Below, piece after piece: positions 12,101-19,988 of a stretch of 64,000 nucleotides of DNA. The notes below the pieces were generated by a model that was given only the letters and a program-made list of their open reading frames with translations, was not told where the DNA came from and did no database searches. Positions within the stretch are counted from its first letter, which is position 1; every line of letters starts with the position of its first letter. The DNA is taken from positions 1-64,000 of the forward strand of contig CAIYBN010000115.1 in the NCBI GenBank assembly GCA_903924465.1. The letters are read 5' to 3'. Made by a program: the position numbers and the translations under genes. The DNA is from an uncultured Myxococcales bacterium (GTDB taxonomy: Bacteria > Myxococcota_A > UBA9042).

Positions 12101-15100
12101 GTGACAAGCTACGCAGCGACGGTGCCACTTGCGACGGCGAGTTCGAACCTGACCGTGACAGCGCCCAGCGGCGTTTCGGTCACGCTGTCGATCAACGGCG
12201 GGGCCATCTCGACGTTGATGGTCGGCCAACCGACTGCGGTCGCACTCCGGCTGGGCCAAAGCACGCTGACGCTGACCGCGATCCACGCCGGAATGAGCAA
12301 GCTCTATACGGTCGTCGTGACGCGGCTGCCCACGGTCCAGCAGGCCTATGCCAAACGCAGCCAAGATTATTACGAAGGATGTGGCGACAGCGGGACGTTT
12401 GGTGCAGCCATGGCGTTCTCTGGTGATACGCTGGTCATTGGCGATCCCAATGTCTGCGGCGCTGCCGGGCACCTGACCGTCTATCAGCGCATCGCGGGCG
12501 TTTGGCAGTTTCAGACGCTCCTCTATGCGCCGCAGAATCTGGCCACGATCCAGCACTTTGGCGCCAGCGTGGCGATCGACGGTGACGTGATCGTTGCCGG
12601 CGCTCCGGAAGAAAGCAGCCGGCCTGCTTCGAATGCCATCCTGCTGTCGGGCTGGGGACTTCCGATTAGCGGTGCCGCGCATGTCTTCATCCGTCAGGAC
12701 GGCCAATGGAGTTGGCGGACCACGCTGAAGGCCTCGAATGCGGCAGCGAACGCGCGATTTGGCAGTGCTGTGGCGATTTCCGGGTCGACGATTGCGGTCG
12801 GCGCCAGTCAGGAGAGCAGCGACATCAATGCTGTGGGGGCCCCTTGGGATAACGGCGCGGCCAACAGCGGTGCTGTCTATGTGTTCACTGAAACCCAAGG
12901 GCTCTGGACTGAACAGGCCTACTTGAAAGCATCAAATGCGGAGGCTGGCGACCAGTTCGGTGCTGCCGTTGCCGTTTCGGGTGAGTCGCTGTTGATCGGC
13001 GCCCCCGGAGAGGACAGCAAAGCGGCAGGCGTGGGCGGAAACGCGACGAACAATAGTAGTCCGGACGCCGGCGCGGCCTATGTGCTGACCCGGACGAACG
13101 GCGCGTGGACTGAGCAAGCCTACCTGAAGGCTTCGAATCCGGACGCTGCCGATGCCTTTGGCGGGACCGTCGCGATTTCTGGCGACATCGCGGCCGTTGG
13201 CGCAGTCGGAGAGGATGGCAACGGCAAGGACCCGCTGGACAACAGCCGTTTGAATTCCGGCGCGGCTTATGCATTCACCCGCGCGGGTGGCGGATGGAGC
13301 CAGGAGGCGTACTTGAAGATGCCTGCGGCCGACACCGGGGACGCATTTGGCGCGTCACTGGCTCTCGACGGCGGGGCGTTGCTGGTTGGCGCGCCGCACG
13401 AATCGAGCGCTGCGGTTGGGCTCAACGGCGACCAGAGCGACAACAGCCACCCGGACAGTGGCGCGGCGTTTCTGTTCGCCCGCCAAGCTGGTGTATGGAG
13501 CCTGAGCGCCTACATCAAGGCCGCCAACAGCGACGCGAACGACCTTTTTGGCACCGCTGTGACGTTGCACGCCAACACCGCGGTCGTCGGTGCTCCCGGT
13601 GAAGCAGGCAGCGGCCTGGAATTGACAGGTGACCCAAGCCTCAACGACGCACCGGGCAGCGGCGCAGCCTACGCCTTCTCCGGCGACGTCTGTTTCCTCG
13701 GTCAGACTGGAGAATGCGACGATGGCAATTCCTGCACGACCGATTTCTGTGATGTCAACCAGTTCTGCCAGCACACCACCGTCGCGGTCGGCACAACTTG
13801 TGCCTTGTCCGCCACCTGCCAAGCGACCGGTTGCACGTGTCCGACCGGCTATATGCTCTGGAGCGGCGCATGTCGGCCGCTGCTCAGCGCGTTCACGGCA
13901 CTGTCCGGCACCTCCTTCGATTCCTGGGCCCACGACTTTGTCACGTCGATCTACAACACGTTGCCCGTTACGGCCACGGTTACCGCAACCGCACTGGCTC
14001 CCAGCGGCGTGACGTTGTCGATGTCCGTAAACGGTGGAGCCCCGGGTGCGGTCTCGACGCCATTCCCTGCCTACTTGGGCGACACCTTGGTGCGGGTCGT
14101 CGCCTCTGGTCTCGGCATGCCCATGGCGAATGACTTGATCATCCGGCGGCCGGTCTCAGAGACGTACGCCAAAGCCTCGAATCTCGGCTACAACGGCTTG
14201 AATTTCGGTCGTGCGATCGCGGTTGACGGCGACACCGTGGTTGTTGGCGCCTCGGACTCAAGTTGCGCCACCGGCATCAACGGTAATGAGGACATCGGGA
14301 ATTGCTACTGGTCCGGTTCGGCGTATGTCTTCGTTTGTGACTCGGGTGGTACATGGACGCAGCAAGCGTATCTGAAGGCGCCCAATACCGATGCTCAGGA
14401 CTATTTTGGCTCGTCGGTTGCCCTCTCCGGTGACACCATCGTGATCGGTGCGGCCGGGGAAGATGGCGGCGGCACCGGGGTGAATCCCGTTTCGGACAAC
14501 TCCAAGCTCAATTCTGGCGCGGCGTATGTCTTCGTTCGCGACCCTGTGTCCAAGTTATGGAGTCAGCAGGCGTACTTGAAAGCCTCGACCGTGGACGCGT
14601 CAGACGGGTTTGGTACGGCTGTTGCCATCACTGGCAACACGATTGTGGTCGGGGCACCAGGTGAGGACAGCGGCAGCGGCAGCGTTCAGACCGACAATGC
14701 GAAGTCGGGAGCCGGCGCGGCCTACACCTTCACACGAACGGGTGTGAACTGGACCCAACAGAGCTACATCAAGCCGACTGTGATCAACGCCGGCGATGCA
14801 TTTGGATCGGCGGTGGCCATTTCGGGCTCCTGGTTGGCCATCGGGGCGCCCTCTCAAGCAAGCGGCACCGGTGCAGTCTACACGTTCAACAACCTCGTGG
14901 GCTGGACTCAGGCGTCTTACCTCAAGGCTGGAAATGGCGCTGCTTCGGATTCCTTCGGGCAGTCGGTCGCCATTTCGGGCACCACCCTCGTCATCGGTGC
15001 CAGCGGTGAGGACAGCAACGCCGCGCTCATCAATGGCACCGGCACCAGTGCAGACAACAGCGCTTCGGCCTCAGGGGCCGCCTATGTCTACATCCAGTCC

Positions 15101-15511
15101 GGAATCACTTGGGTCCAGCAGGCCTTCCTGAAAGCGTCCAACGTTCAGGCTGGAGACGGATTTGGCTATTCGGTCGGCGTCTCGGGCGACACCGTTGTTG
15201 TCTCTGCGCCGTATGAATCCGGCGGTGGTAAATTCGCCAACGCCGATTCGAACGACAACAGCGCCTCGGGGGCGGGAGCGAGCTACGTGTTCTTCCGCAA
15301 CGGCACGACGTGGTCGCAACAGGGCTACCTCAAGGCCACGAACACGGAAGCTGACGACATATTCGGGCAGTCCGCCGCAGTGTCAGGCACGCGCGTCGTC
15401 GTCGGTGCGGGACTGGAGGACAGCGCGGCGCTTGGCATCGACGGCAACGCCAACGACAACAGCAATTGGGCTTCCGGCGCCGCCTATTTCTTCGTGCTGA
15501 ACCACAACTAA
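6170..15511 (+). CDS. giant (3113 aa) lipoprotein: Cys-rich DGN repeats, cadherin-like beta-sandwich domains, FG-GAP (integrin-like) repeats
   Basis: Lipobox-like LLSCG, Asp-rich linker, dozens of CDDGNPCTxDxCxxxxGC / CxDGNxCTxGDxCxxGxC units to about 11960, two segments resembling cadherin-like beta-sandwich (LSGGTLSPTFAAGVTSYAATVP...), and many FGxAVAxSGDTxVxGAPGEDS repeats. Confidence 0.93.
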   Translation: MRTATQWLRATTATVFLLSCGALPSGTLSGTADESTANDAGDLTASELPGDALGDTLPDAFSDIWTVTDAVDEVLGEVITTDIAAADIAPDATTTACFCGDSICSTIPCGETVETCPADCKGCGNGICEPGEGPKSCAIDCCGTCGDGKCKGYDCGESSDTCAKDCGSACGNKVCDKGESPQSCAQDCVWQACGNGVCEASDGGPTKCPEDCGNACGDGVCQGGEDFIACPIDCGYCGDGFCSVKIGESTANCMADCKGGECDPNLPSDVTKCDDGNPCTLETCPPAGVCHHPPIPGPCDDGSLCTTGDHCQFGACVLTNMLDCSDGNPCTADLCDPKTGCQHAPVGGACTDGDACTVGDSCKNGGCSSGVALTCDDGNACTNDSCAPASGCTATDDDQNSCIDGNLCTIGDHCLAGVCTGAGDLGCDDGNPCTNDVCAPESGCAHLPNSATCSDGNACTTGDGCINAVCTPGSLVDCNDQNPCTADGCNIANGCTHKATSAACDDNNPCTISDACKGGSCQGGPSLDCDDGNVCTKDSCDVASGCTSTSDEGAACSDGDVCSTGDSCEASACVAGSGLPCDDGNPCTLDGCNAGAGCTHKALSGACEDGNPCTKGDQCFNAVCMPGPGLDCTDGNSCTLDACDNVGGCKHSATTGACTDGNACTIGDLCKTGDCQPGGAMDCGDGNPCTDDSCSATTGCVHLPGTATCEDGNSCTVGDLCANTVCTPGGQVDCNDNDPCTSDACQSATGCVHKATSGTCDDGDPCTVADSCKNGVCHGGGAASCDDGNACTFDQCDSAKGCFSVAADGNGCSDGNVCTVNDSCTGGFCQSGAASGCDDGNPCTADSCDAQNGCAHVAASGGCDDGSACTLGDTCWNGACTGGSPRDCSDNDPCTTDACDAKSGCKYGANTAPCSDNNACTLGDVCGNGGCQPGSLANCGDGNPCTDDGCNAATGCTHLANAATCTDNNACSAGDACQGGSCLPGGLISCDDEQPCTADSCSPQGGCQHKAQTAACDDGNPCTSNDTCSGGSCKGGPALVCDDGNVCTTDSCSLASGCTSIAADGATCSDGDVCTSGDACQAAACVGGSGLACDDGNPCTLDGCNAGAGCTHKALSGACEDGNPCTTGDACFNAICLPGPGIDCADGNPCTLDACDTSGGCQHTATTGACTDSNACTVGDVCAGGSCQPGKVFDCGDGNPCTDDSCSATTGCTHLANAATCTDSNVCTNGDACQGGTCLSGAQVGCDDGEPCTIDSCDPVNSCQHTPTTGPCNDGDLCTTEDTCAGGSCAGKGVLACDDSNTCTLNQCNSGSGCWFPVDSAGTCSDGNACTIGDHCAGGTCLYTTTQGCDDGLPCTVDSCATASGCVHTAASNGAVCDDGNLCTTGDNCQASVCVKAGDLNCEDGLACTTGSCVSASGCVQLANSATCSDGNPCTLWDHCAGGQCVPTSLADCDDKLPCTADSCNPVDGTCVHAGGPMNGNACSDGSLCTPTDSCLGGICVGSGTLTCDDSNTCTDDACVAASGCVHTARTGSCEDGNKCTTNDACQGGICSVTAVVVCNDGNACTSDSCDPTTGDCVFNKTTFNGNTCSDGDLCTQVDTCSGGNCVGSSPKICAAIDPCHVVGTCASTTGVCSNPNKTDGTGCDDNNACTLDDVCSAGVCSGPTAADCNDHIACTQDSCTAAGGCTHLAAPMNGLGCDDGNKCTQVDSCLNGNCIGGSPRTCTALDQCHLAGSCDPVGGLCSNPNQPDATTCVDGSACTITDRCLSGVCTGTGALDCSDIDPCTNDTCVPASGCAHSANTGNACDDANQCTSADTCHAGTCYGVANGCTDANDCTTDSCVGKTCSNVYNSNACQDGDACTLNDSCFGGACKAGTPMVCTDNSMCTTPDYCLGGNCFGGPAISCDDGNQCTVDSCDAGKGCQYASTTAGSGCGDYGTCGGGQCACPGGFAIQGLHCQPVLSGITLSGGTLSPTFAAGVTSYAATVPLATASSNLTVTAPSGVSVTLSINGGAISTLMVGQPTAVALRLGQSTLTLTAIHAGMSKLYTVVVTRLPTVQQAYAKRSQDYYEGCGDSGTFGAAMAFSGDTLVIGDPNVCGAAGHLTVYQRIAGVWQFQTLLYAPQNLATIQHFGASVAIDGDVIVAGAPEESSRPASNAILLSGWGLPISGAAHVFIRQDGQWSWRTTLKASNAAANARFGSAVAISGSTIAVGASQESSDINAVGAPWDNGAANSGAVYVFTETQGLWTEQAYLKASNAEAGDQFGAAVAVSGESLLIGAPGEDSKAAGVGGNATNNSSPDAGAAYVLTRTNGAWTEQAYLKASNPDAADAFGGTVAISGDIAAVGAVGEDGNGKDPLDNSRLNSGAAYAFTRAGGGWSQEAYLKMPAADTGDAFGASLALDGGALLVGAPHESSAAVGLNGDQSDNSHPDSGAAFLFARQAGVWSLSAYIKAANSDANDLFGTAVTLHANTAVVGAPGEAGSGLELTGDPSLNDAPGSGAAYAFSGDVCFLGQTGECDDGNSCTTDFCDVNQFCQHTTVAVGTTCALSATCQATGCTCPTGYMLWSGACRPLLSAFTALSGTSFDSWAHDFVTSIYNTLPVTATVTATALAPSGVTLSMSVNGGAPGAVSTPFPAYLGDTLVRVVASGLGMPMANDLIIRRPVSETYAKASNLGYNGLNFGRAIAVDGDTVVVGASDSSCATGINGNEDIGNCYWSGSAYVFVCDSGGTWTQQAYLKAPNTDAQDYFGSSVALSGDTIVIGAAGEDGGGTGVNPVSDNSKLNSGAAYVFVRDPVSKLWSQQAYLKASTVDASDGFGTAVAITGNTIVVGAPGEDSGSGSVQTDNAKSGAGAAYTFTRTGVNWTQQSYIKPTVINAGDAFGSAVAISGSWLAIGAPSQASGTGAVYTFNNLVGWTQASYLKAGNGAASDSFGQSVAISGTTLVIGASGEDSNAALINGTGTSADNSASASGAAYVYIQSGITWVQQAFLKASNVQAGDGFGYSVGVSGDTVVVSAPYESGGGKFANADSNDNSASGAGASYVFFRNGTTWSQQGYLKATNTEADDIFGQSAAVSGTRVVVGAGLEDSAALGIDGNANDNSNWASGAAYFFVLNHN
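7600..9910 (+). repeat. higher-order tandem duplication (1536-nt offset) inside the Cys-repeat region
   Basis: Matched anchors differ by exactly 1536 nt: 7754/9290 (TGCGACGACGGCAACGT), 7895/9431 (GGCAG[CT]GG), 8215/9751 (CTGCGGCGACGGCAACCC). Protein segment GSGLPCDDGNPCTLDGCNAGAGCTHKALSGACEDGNPCT recurs nearly verbatim. Confidence 0.8.
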
Positions 15512-15890
15512 ACATGCTGACCTATGTCCAACGCCACCTCCTTCCGGCCAGACCTGTTGCATTTCGGACTGGATCTACGAGCGTGCACCTCTGGTGGCAC
15601 GCCGCGGATGAAAACGGTTTGATCTCGAACTTCGGTCGGAGCGTATAGACATGCTTGTCCGGGCAGGAGGCCAAGTTTGCCTCCAGTGAGCCTGCCCGGG
15701 CTGTTCGCCGAATCGTCAGCCTCGCGTCTGCGCCGGCCGACTCACTTTGAGGCAAGGGCGCTGGGCCGAAGTCGATGTAGATCTGGGCAGGCTCACGACG
15801 CCTTTTTCCATCCCCGCCGTTGTCCTCCCGTCCGCCACACCGTACGATTCCACCGTCCGCGCCGCCCGCGTCGGACCCAGGAGCGCACGC

Positions 15891-16358
15891 GTGACGGATT
15901 CCGGCAACCGGCGACAAGCCGCCAAGGCCATTTGGCGCTGGCAAGATCCCGTCGCCACCCACGGCACGGACAGCCGCGCGCTGCGCATCCACGGCACCCT
16001 CCGCGCCGTGATCGCCCTCGCCGTCGCCTGCCTCTTCTGGTTCACCGGCCACCGCGGCATGGCATGCGTCGTCGCTGCCATCGGCACTATCACCTGGCTC
16101 ACCGCCTTGCTCTCGCCGCACAAGCTGTACGCAAGCCTCACCCGCGCGCTCGACACCTTCGGCCGCTGGGTTGGCATCGCGATCACCTGGGTCTTCCTCG
16201 TGCCCATCTACTTCCTGCTCATCACGCCATTTGGCCTCCTGATGCGCCACGGCAGCCGCGATCCGTTGCGCCGCACCTGGTCCGCCGCGACGCCGACCTT
16301 CTGGACCGATCGCTCCACCACCGACGACACGCCAGAGCGTCGCAAACGGCCGTTTTGA
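15891..16358 (+). CDS. SxtJ-like small membrane protein
   Basis: In-frame GTG at 15891 (VTDSGNRRQAAKAIWRW...). Hydrophobic segments, and LITPFGLLMR...DPLRR followed directly by a carbamoyltransferase, the usual SxtJ context. Confidence 0.65.
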   Translation: MTDSGNRRQAAKAIWRWQDPVATHGTDSRALRIHGTLRAVIALAVACLFWFTGHRGMACVVAAIGTITWLTALLSPHKLYASLTRALDTFGRWVGIAITWVFLVPIYFLLITPFGLLMRHGSRDPLRRTWSAATPTFWTDRSTTDDTPERRKRPF

Positions 16359-16360
16359 CC

Positions 16361-18187
16361 ATGAATATCCTGGGTATTTCCTGCTATTACCACGACTCTG
16401 CGGCGGCGATTCTCGTCGATGGCCGGATCGTGGCTGCGGCGCAGGAGGAGCGTTTCACCCGCAAAAAACACGACGCCGATTTTCCGGACAACGCCGTGCG
16501 CTATTGCCTGGCGGAAGCGGGCGTCACCAAGCTCGATGCGGTGGCGTTCTACGACAAGCCGATCCTGAAATTTCACCGAATTTTGGAAACGAGCCTCGCA
16601 GTGGCGCCCAAAGGGCTGGCGCCGTTCATGCAGGCCGTGCCGCTGTGGCTGCGCGAGAAACTGTGGATTGAGCCGGCGATTCTGTCGGCGCTGGAAGCGT
16701 GCGGGGCCGAGGCGCCGAACGAGCTGTACTATCCGGAGCATCACGAATCGCACGCCGCCAGCGCGTTTTATCCCTCGCCGTTCCAGGACGCGGCCGTGCT
16801 GACGTTGGATGGCGTGGGCGAATGGGCGACGGCGACGCTCGGCGTGGGCGAAGGGCACAAGCTCAAGCTGCTGCAAAGCCTGGATTTTCCGCATTCGCTC
16901 GGGCTGCTCTATTCGGCTTTCACCTATTTCTGCGGTTTTCGCGTCAATTCCGGCGAGTACAAGCTGATGGGCCTGGCGCCATACGGCAAGCCGATCTATG
17001 CCCAAACGATTTTGGACAAGCTCCTGGATCTGCGCGCGGATGGCTCGTTTCGCCTGCATCTGGACTATTTCGGCTACGTCGACGGCCTGACGATGACCAA
17101 CCGCAAGTTTGCGGACCTGTTTGGTGGGCCAGCGCGCGCGCCGGAAGCGAAGATGACGCAGCGGGAATGCGACTTGGCGGCGTCGATCCAGGAAGTGACG
17201 GAGCGCATCGTGCTGGCGATGGCCCGGCATGCGCGGGAGATGACCGGAAAGACGCAGCTCTGCCTGGCGGGCGGCGTGGCGCTGAATTGTGTGGCGAATG
17301 GCAAGCTGCTGCGGTCGAAGATTTTTGACGATATCTGGATCCAGCCAGCGGCGGGCGATGCCGGCGGAGCGCTGGGCGCGGCGCTGGCGGTCTGGCACAA
17401 CGTGCTCGGGCAACCGCGCCACGCTGATGGTCAGCACGACGCCATGGAAGGCGCCTATCTGGGACCGCAATTTGCTGATGCCGACGTCCGGGAGTGGCTC
17501 AACGCGAAGGGCTATCCGCATCGCGAGTTGACCGATGCGCAATGGCCGGTCGAGATTGCCGCGCTCATCGCTGCCGAGCACGTCGTCGGTCTTTGTCAGG
17601 GCCGCATGGAATTCGGACCGCGTGCTTTGGGCAATCGCTCGATCGTCGGCGACGCGCGATCGCCCAAGATGCAGTCGGTGATGAACCTGAAGATCAAGTT
17701 TCGCGAGAGTTTCCGGCCGTTTGCGCCATCGGTGCTGGAGGAGCGAATCGGCGATTTCTTCGATCTCGATCGGCCATCGCCGTACATGCTGCTGGTGGCC
17801 GACGTCGTGGCGGGTCGGCGTTTGCCAGAGCAGGGCGACGAACAAACGCTGGATCCACAAACGCGCGTGAACCGGCCGCGCTCGGATGTGCCGGCGATTA
17901 CGCATGTGGACTATTCGGCGCGCGTCCAATCGGTGAGCGCGCAAACCAATCCGCGCTACCACGCGTTGCTGGCGGCGTTCGAGTTGCAGACCGGCTACGG
18001 CATGCTCATCAACACGAGCTTCAACGTGCGCGGCGAGCCGATCATCTGCACGCCGGACGACGCGTACCGCTGCTTCATGCGGTCGGAAATCGACTACCTG
18101 AGCGTGGGGAATTTTGTTCTGGAAAAGAAGGCGCAGCCGCGTTGGCAGGAGCGCGAGAACTGGCGCGACGAGTTCAAGCTGGATTGA
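16361..18187 (+). CDS. carbamoyltransferase (NodU/CmcH family)
   Basis: ATG at 16361: MNILGISCYYHDSAAAILVDGRIVAAAQEERFTRKKHDADFP; EFGPRALGNRSIVGDAR; INTSFNVRGEPIICTP. Confidence 0.95.
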   Translation: MNILGISCYYHDSAAAILVDGRIVAAAQEERFTRKKHDADFPDNAVRYCLAEAGVTKLDAVAFYDKPILKFHRILETSLAVAPKGLAPFMQAVPLWLREKLWIEPAILSALEACGAEAPNELYYPEHHESHAASAFYPSPFQDAAVLTLDGVGEWATATLGVGEGHKLKLLQSLDFPHSLGLLYSAFTYFCGFRVNSGEYKLMGLAPYGKPIYAQTILDKLLDLRADGSFRLHLDYFGYVDGLTMTNRKFADLFGGPARAPEAKMTQRECDLAASIQEVTERIVLAMARHAREMTGKTQLCLAGGVALNCVANGKLLRSKIFDDIWIQPAAGDAGGALGAALAVWHNVLGQPRHADGQHDAMEGAYLGPQFADADVREWLNAKGYPHRELTDAQWPVEIAALIAAEHVVGLCQGRMEFGPRALGNRSIVGDARSPKMQSVMNLKIKFRESFRPFAPSVLEERIGDFFDLDRPSPYMLLVADVVAGRRLPEQGDEQTLDPQTRVNRPRSDVPAITHVDYSARVQSVSAQTNPRYHALLAAFELQTGYGMLINTSFNVRGEPIICTPDDAYRCFMRSEIDYLSVGNFVLEKKAQPRWQERENWRDEFKLD

Positions 18188-19958
18188 CAGACCCGCGCAA
18201 CTCGGCCGTCAACCGGTCAGCCAAACGCAGCGACAACGCCATGATGGTCACCTGCGGATTCACGCCCGGCGAATCCGGCAGCACCGACGCGTCGCACACG
18301 GAAATGTGTTGCGTCAGCCGCAGATCGACGTCCACGACGCGGCCGATGCCAGCGGTGCCTTGCGGGTGAAAACCACTGGCGACCAGACGCGTTGCGGTAA
18401 ATTCGGCCAGCGGAATCCTGCGCAACGCTTCGACGTTCGTGATCTCGTGAGGGCCGCCCGAGAGCGGCAGCAGCACGGCTTTGGCCCCGGCGGCAAAGAA
18501 GGCTTCACCGATCAGCAGCAAGCCGCGAGCCATGTCCTGCATGTCCGCCGGGTCGAGCCGGTAGCGCAGGAGTAGCTGCCCGGCGAACTCCCGGACCGTG
18601 CCAACGCCGCGATCCTGCACCATCAAGCCGAACGTCGCGAGGTGCGCAAACCGCTCCAGCCACCAATCGGCACGCTGACCGGCCACGGCCAAAAGCGGCG
18701 CCACAGTGCTTTTGGGCGTAAAGATGCCTTCCAGCACGATGCGCGGCAACTCGGGTGGCTGATAGCCCAGCGCTTGGGGCACGCCGACGTCGCCGCCCAC
18801 CGTGTGATCGAACAGCGCGAAAACCTTGCTCGCCGGGTGAATTTTCAAATGGTTGCCCGCTTCCCGCCAGTGCGGTCCTAAACGGTTGCGGCGAATCACG
18901 CCGGGCGTCAGCAGGGCGCCTGCGGAAATGACCAGATGACGGGCTTGAAGCTGCAGGACGCCATCGGGATGGACCACGGTCACCTGTACGCCCTGTGCCG
19001 TTTCCACGATGTCCGTGGCGCGCGTGTGCGCGAGGATCACGGCCCCGTGGGCGCGCGCGGAAGGCAGGAAACTGCGGTCGGTGCTCTGCTTGGCGCCGCT
19101 GGGACAGACGAAGCAGCAGACGCCGGCGCCGACGCATTTTGGTGCATTGCGTGGCAGTACGTAGGCTTGCGTGCGGCCCAACGCGCGCAAACCGTTGTCG
19201 AACAGCGCTGCAGAGGCCCCAAGCAGCGAACGCGGTGGCACGGTCACGCCGATGCGCTGCGACGCTTCTGCGAGGTACTGCGGCAAAACGGCGGCAAAAT
19301 GACCGCCCGTCTGCGCATCCCACTGCTCCAGGCGATGCTGCGGCGGCGGTAAACACGTGCCCGAATTGATGGCCGTCGTCCCGCCGAGCCCGTGACCGGC
19401 AAAGACGGGCATCGCGCCGCCGTCGAGCGAAAGCGTCATCCCTTGCTGCAGAAAATAGCGCTCGATCGCCTGCGGTGGTGGCACGGGCATCACGGCTCCA
19501 CCGGCCTCCAGCACGGCAACGCGCAGGCCGCGTTCTGCCAGCACCGTGGCAACCGGCGCACCTCCCGCGCCCGAGCCAATGACGATGACATCAAACTCCC
19601 GCGGCGGATCCGTCCCCAGACGGGTAGCTGGCGGTGGCGCAGGACTGTCGCCGCCATAGAGCGCGTCCCACAGCGGCAGTCGCGCGAGCTGCCAGATCAT
19701 CCGCGCCCCGTGCCAACGGTGGTGCTGGAGCGCTTGCTCCAGTTGGTCAAATCGCTTCGTTTCCAGTGAACGCGCCCGGCGCAGCAAACCCAGCGCCAGC
19801 AACGGCGCGAGCCAATCCATCGCGAGGAGCACCACCGGCCACAGCCAATTCACCGGCTTCGGGTAGCGCGCGGCACGGGCACGGGCGATCCGGGCGACAG
19901 TCGGCACCTGTTGGGCATCGACACCATGCGTCAGCAGCCAGCGTTCAGACAGATCCAC
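18174..19958 (-). CDS. GMC-family oxidoreductase (FAD-dependent alcohol/sterol oxidase-like)
   Basis: FAD motif VIGSGAGGAPVATVLAERGLRVAVLEAG; C-terminal FHPQGTAGIGRVVDVDLRLTQHISVCDASVLPDSPGVNPQVTIMALSLRLAD. Confidence 0.9.
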   Translation of the reverse strand: MDLSERWLLTHGVDAQQVPTVARIARARAARYPKPVNWLWPVVLLAMDWLAPLLALGLLRRARSLETKRFDQLEQALQHHRWHGARMIWQLARLPLWDALYGGDSPAPPPATRLGTDPPREFDVIVIGSGAGGAPVATVLAERGLRVAVLEAGGAVMPVPPPQAIERYFLQQGMTLSLDGGAMPVFAGHGLGGTTAINSGTCLPPPQHRLEQWDAQTGGHFAAVLPQYLAEASQRIGVTVPPRSLLGASAALFDNGLRALGRTQAYVLPRNAPKCVGAGVCCFVCPSGAKQSTDRSFLPSARAHGAVILAHTRATDIVETAQGVQVTVVHPDGVLQLQARHLVISAGALLTPGVIRRNRLGPHWREAGNHLKIHPASKVFALFDHTVGGDVGVPQALGYQPPELPRIVLEGIFTPKSTVAPLLAVAGQRADWWLERFAHLATFGLMVQDRGVGTVREFAGQLLLRYRLDPADMQDMARGLLLIGEAFFAAGAKAVLLPLSGGPHEITNVEALRRIPLAEFTATRLVASGFHPQGTAGIGRVVDVDLRLTQHISVCDASVLPDSPGVNPQVTIMALSLRLADRLTAELRGSVNPA

Positions 19959-19988
19959 GAGCGCCTCCTCGGCTTGCAGACTCCGGCG

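Noticed and set aside
5864-12898. 2344-aa ORF on the minus strand, antisense to the giant Cys-repeat gene
   Set aside because: Low-complexity Val/Ala/Arg translation (GVARVDRARVAVVA...) is the reverse complement of repeated TGC/GAC/GGC codons; the sense strand has a clear lipobox, Cys periodicity and known domain patterns. Similar antisense ORFs over 3520-4282 and 32256-34269 rejected for the same reason.
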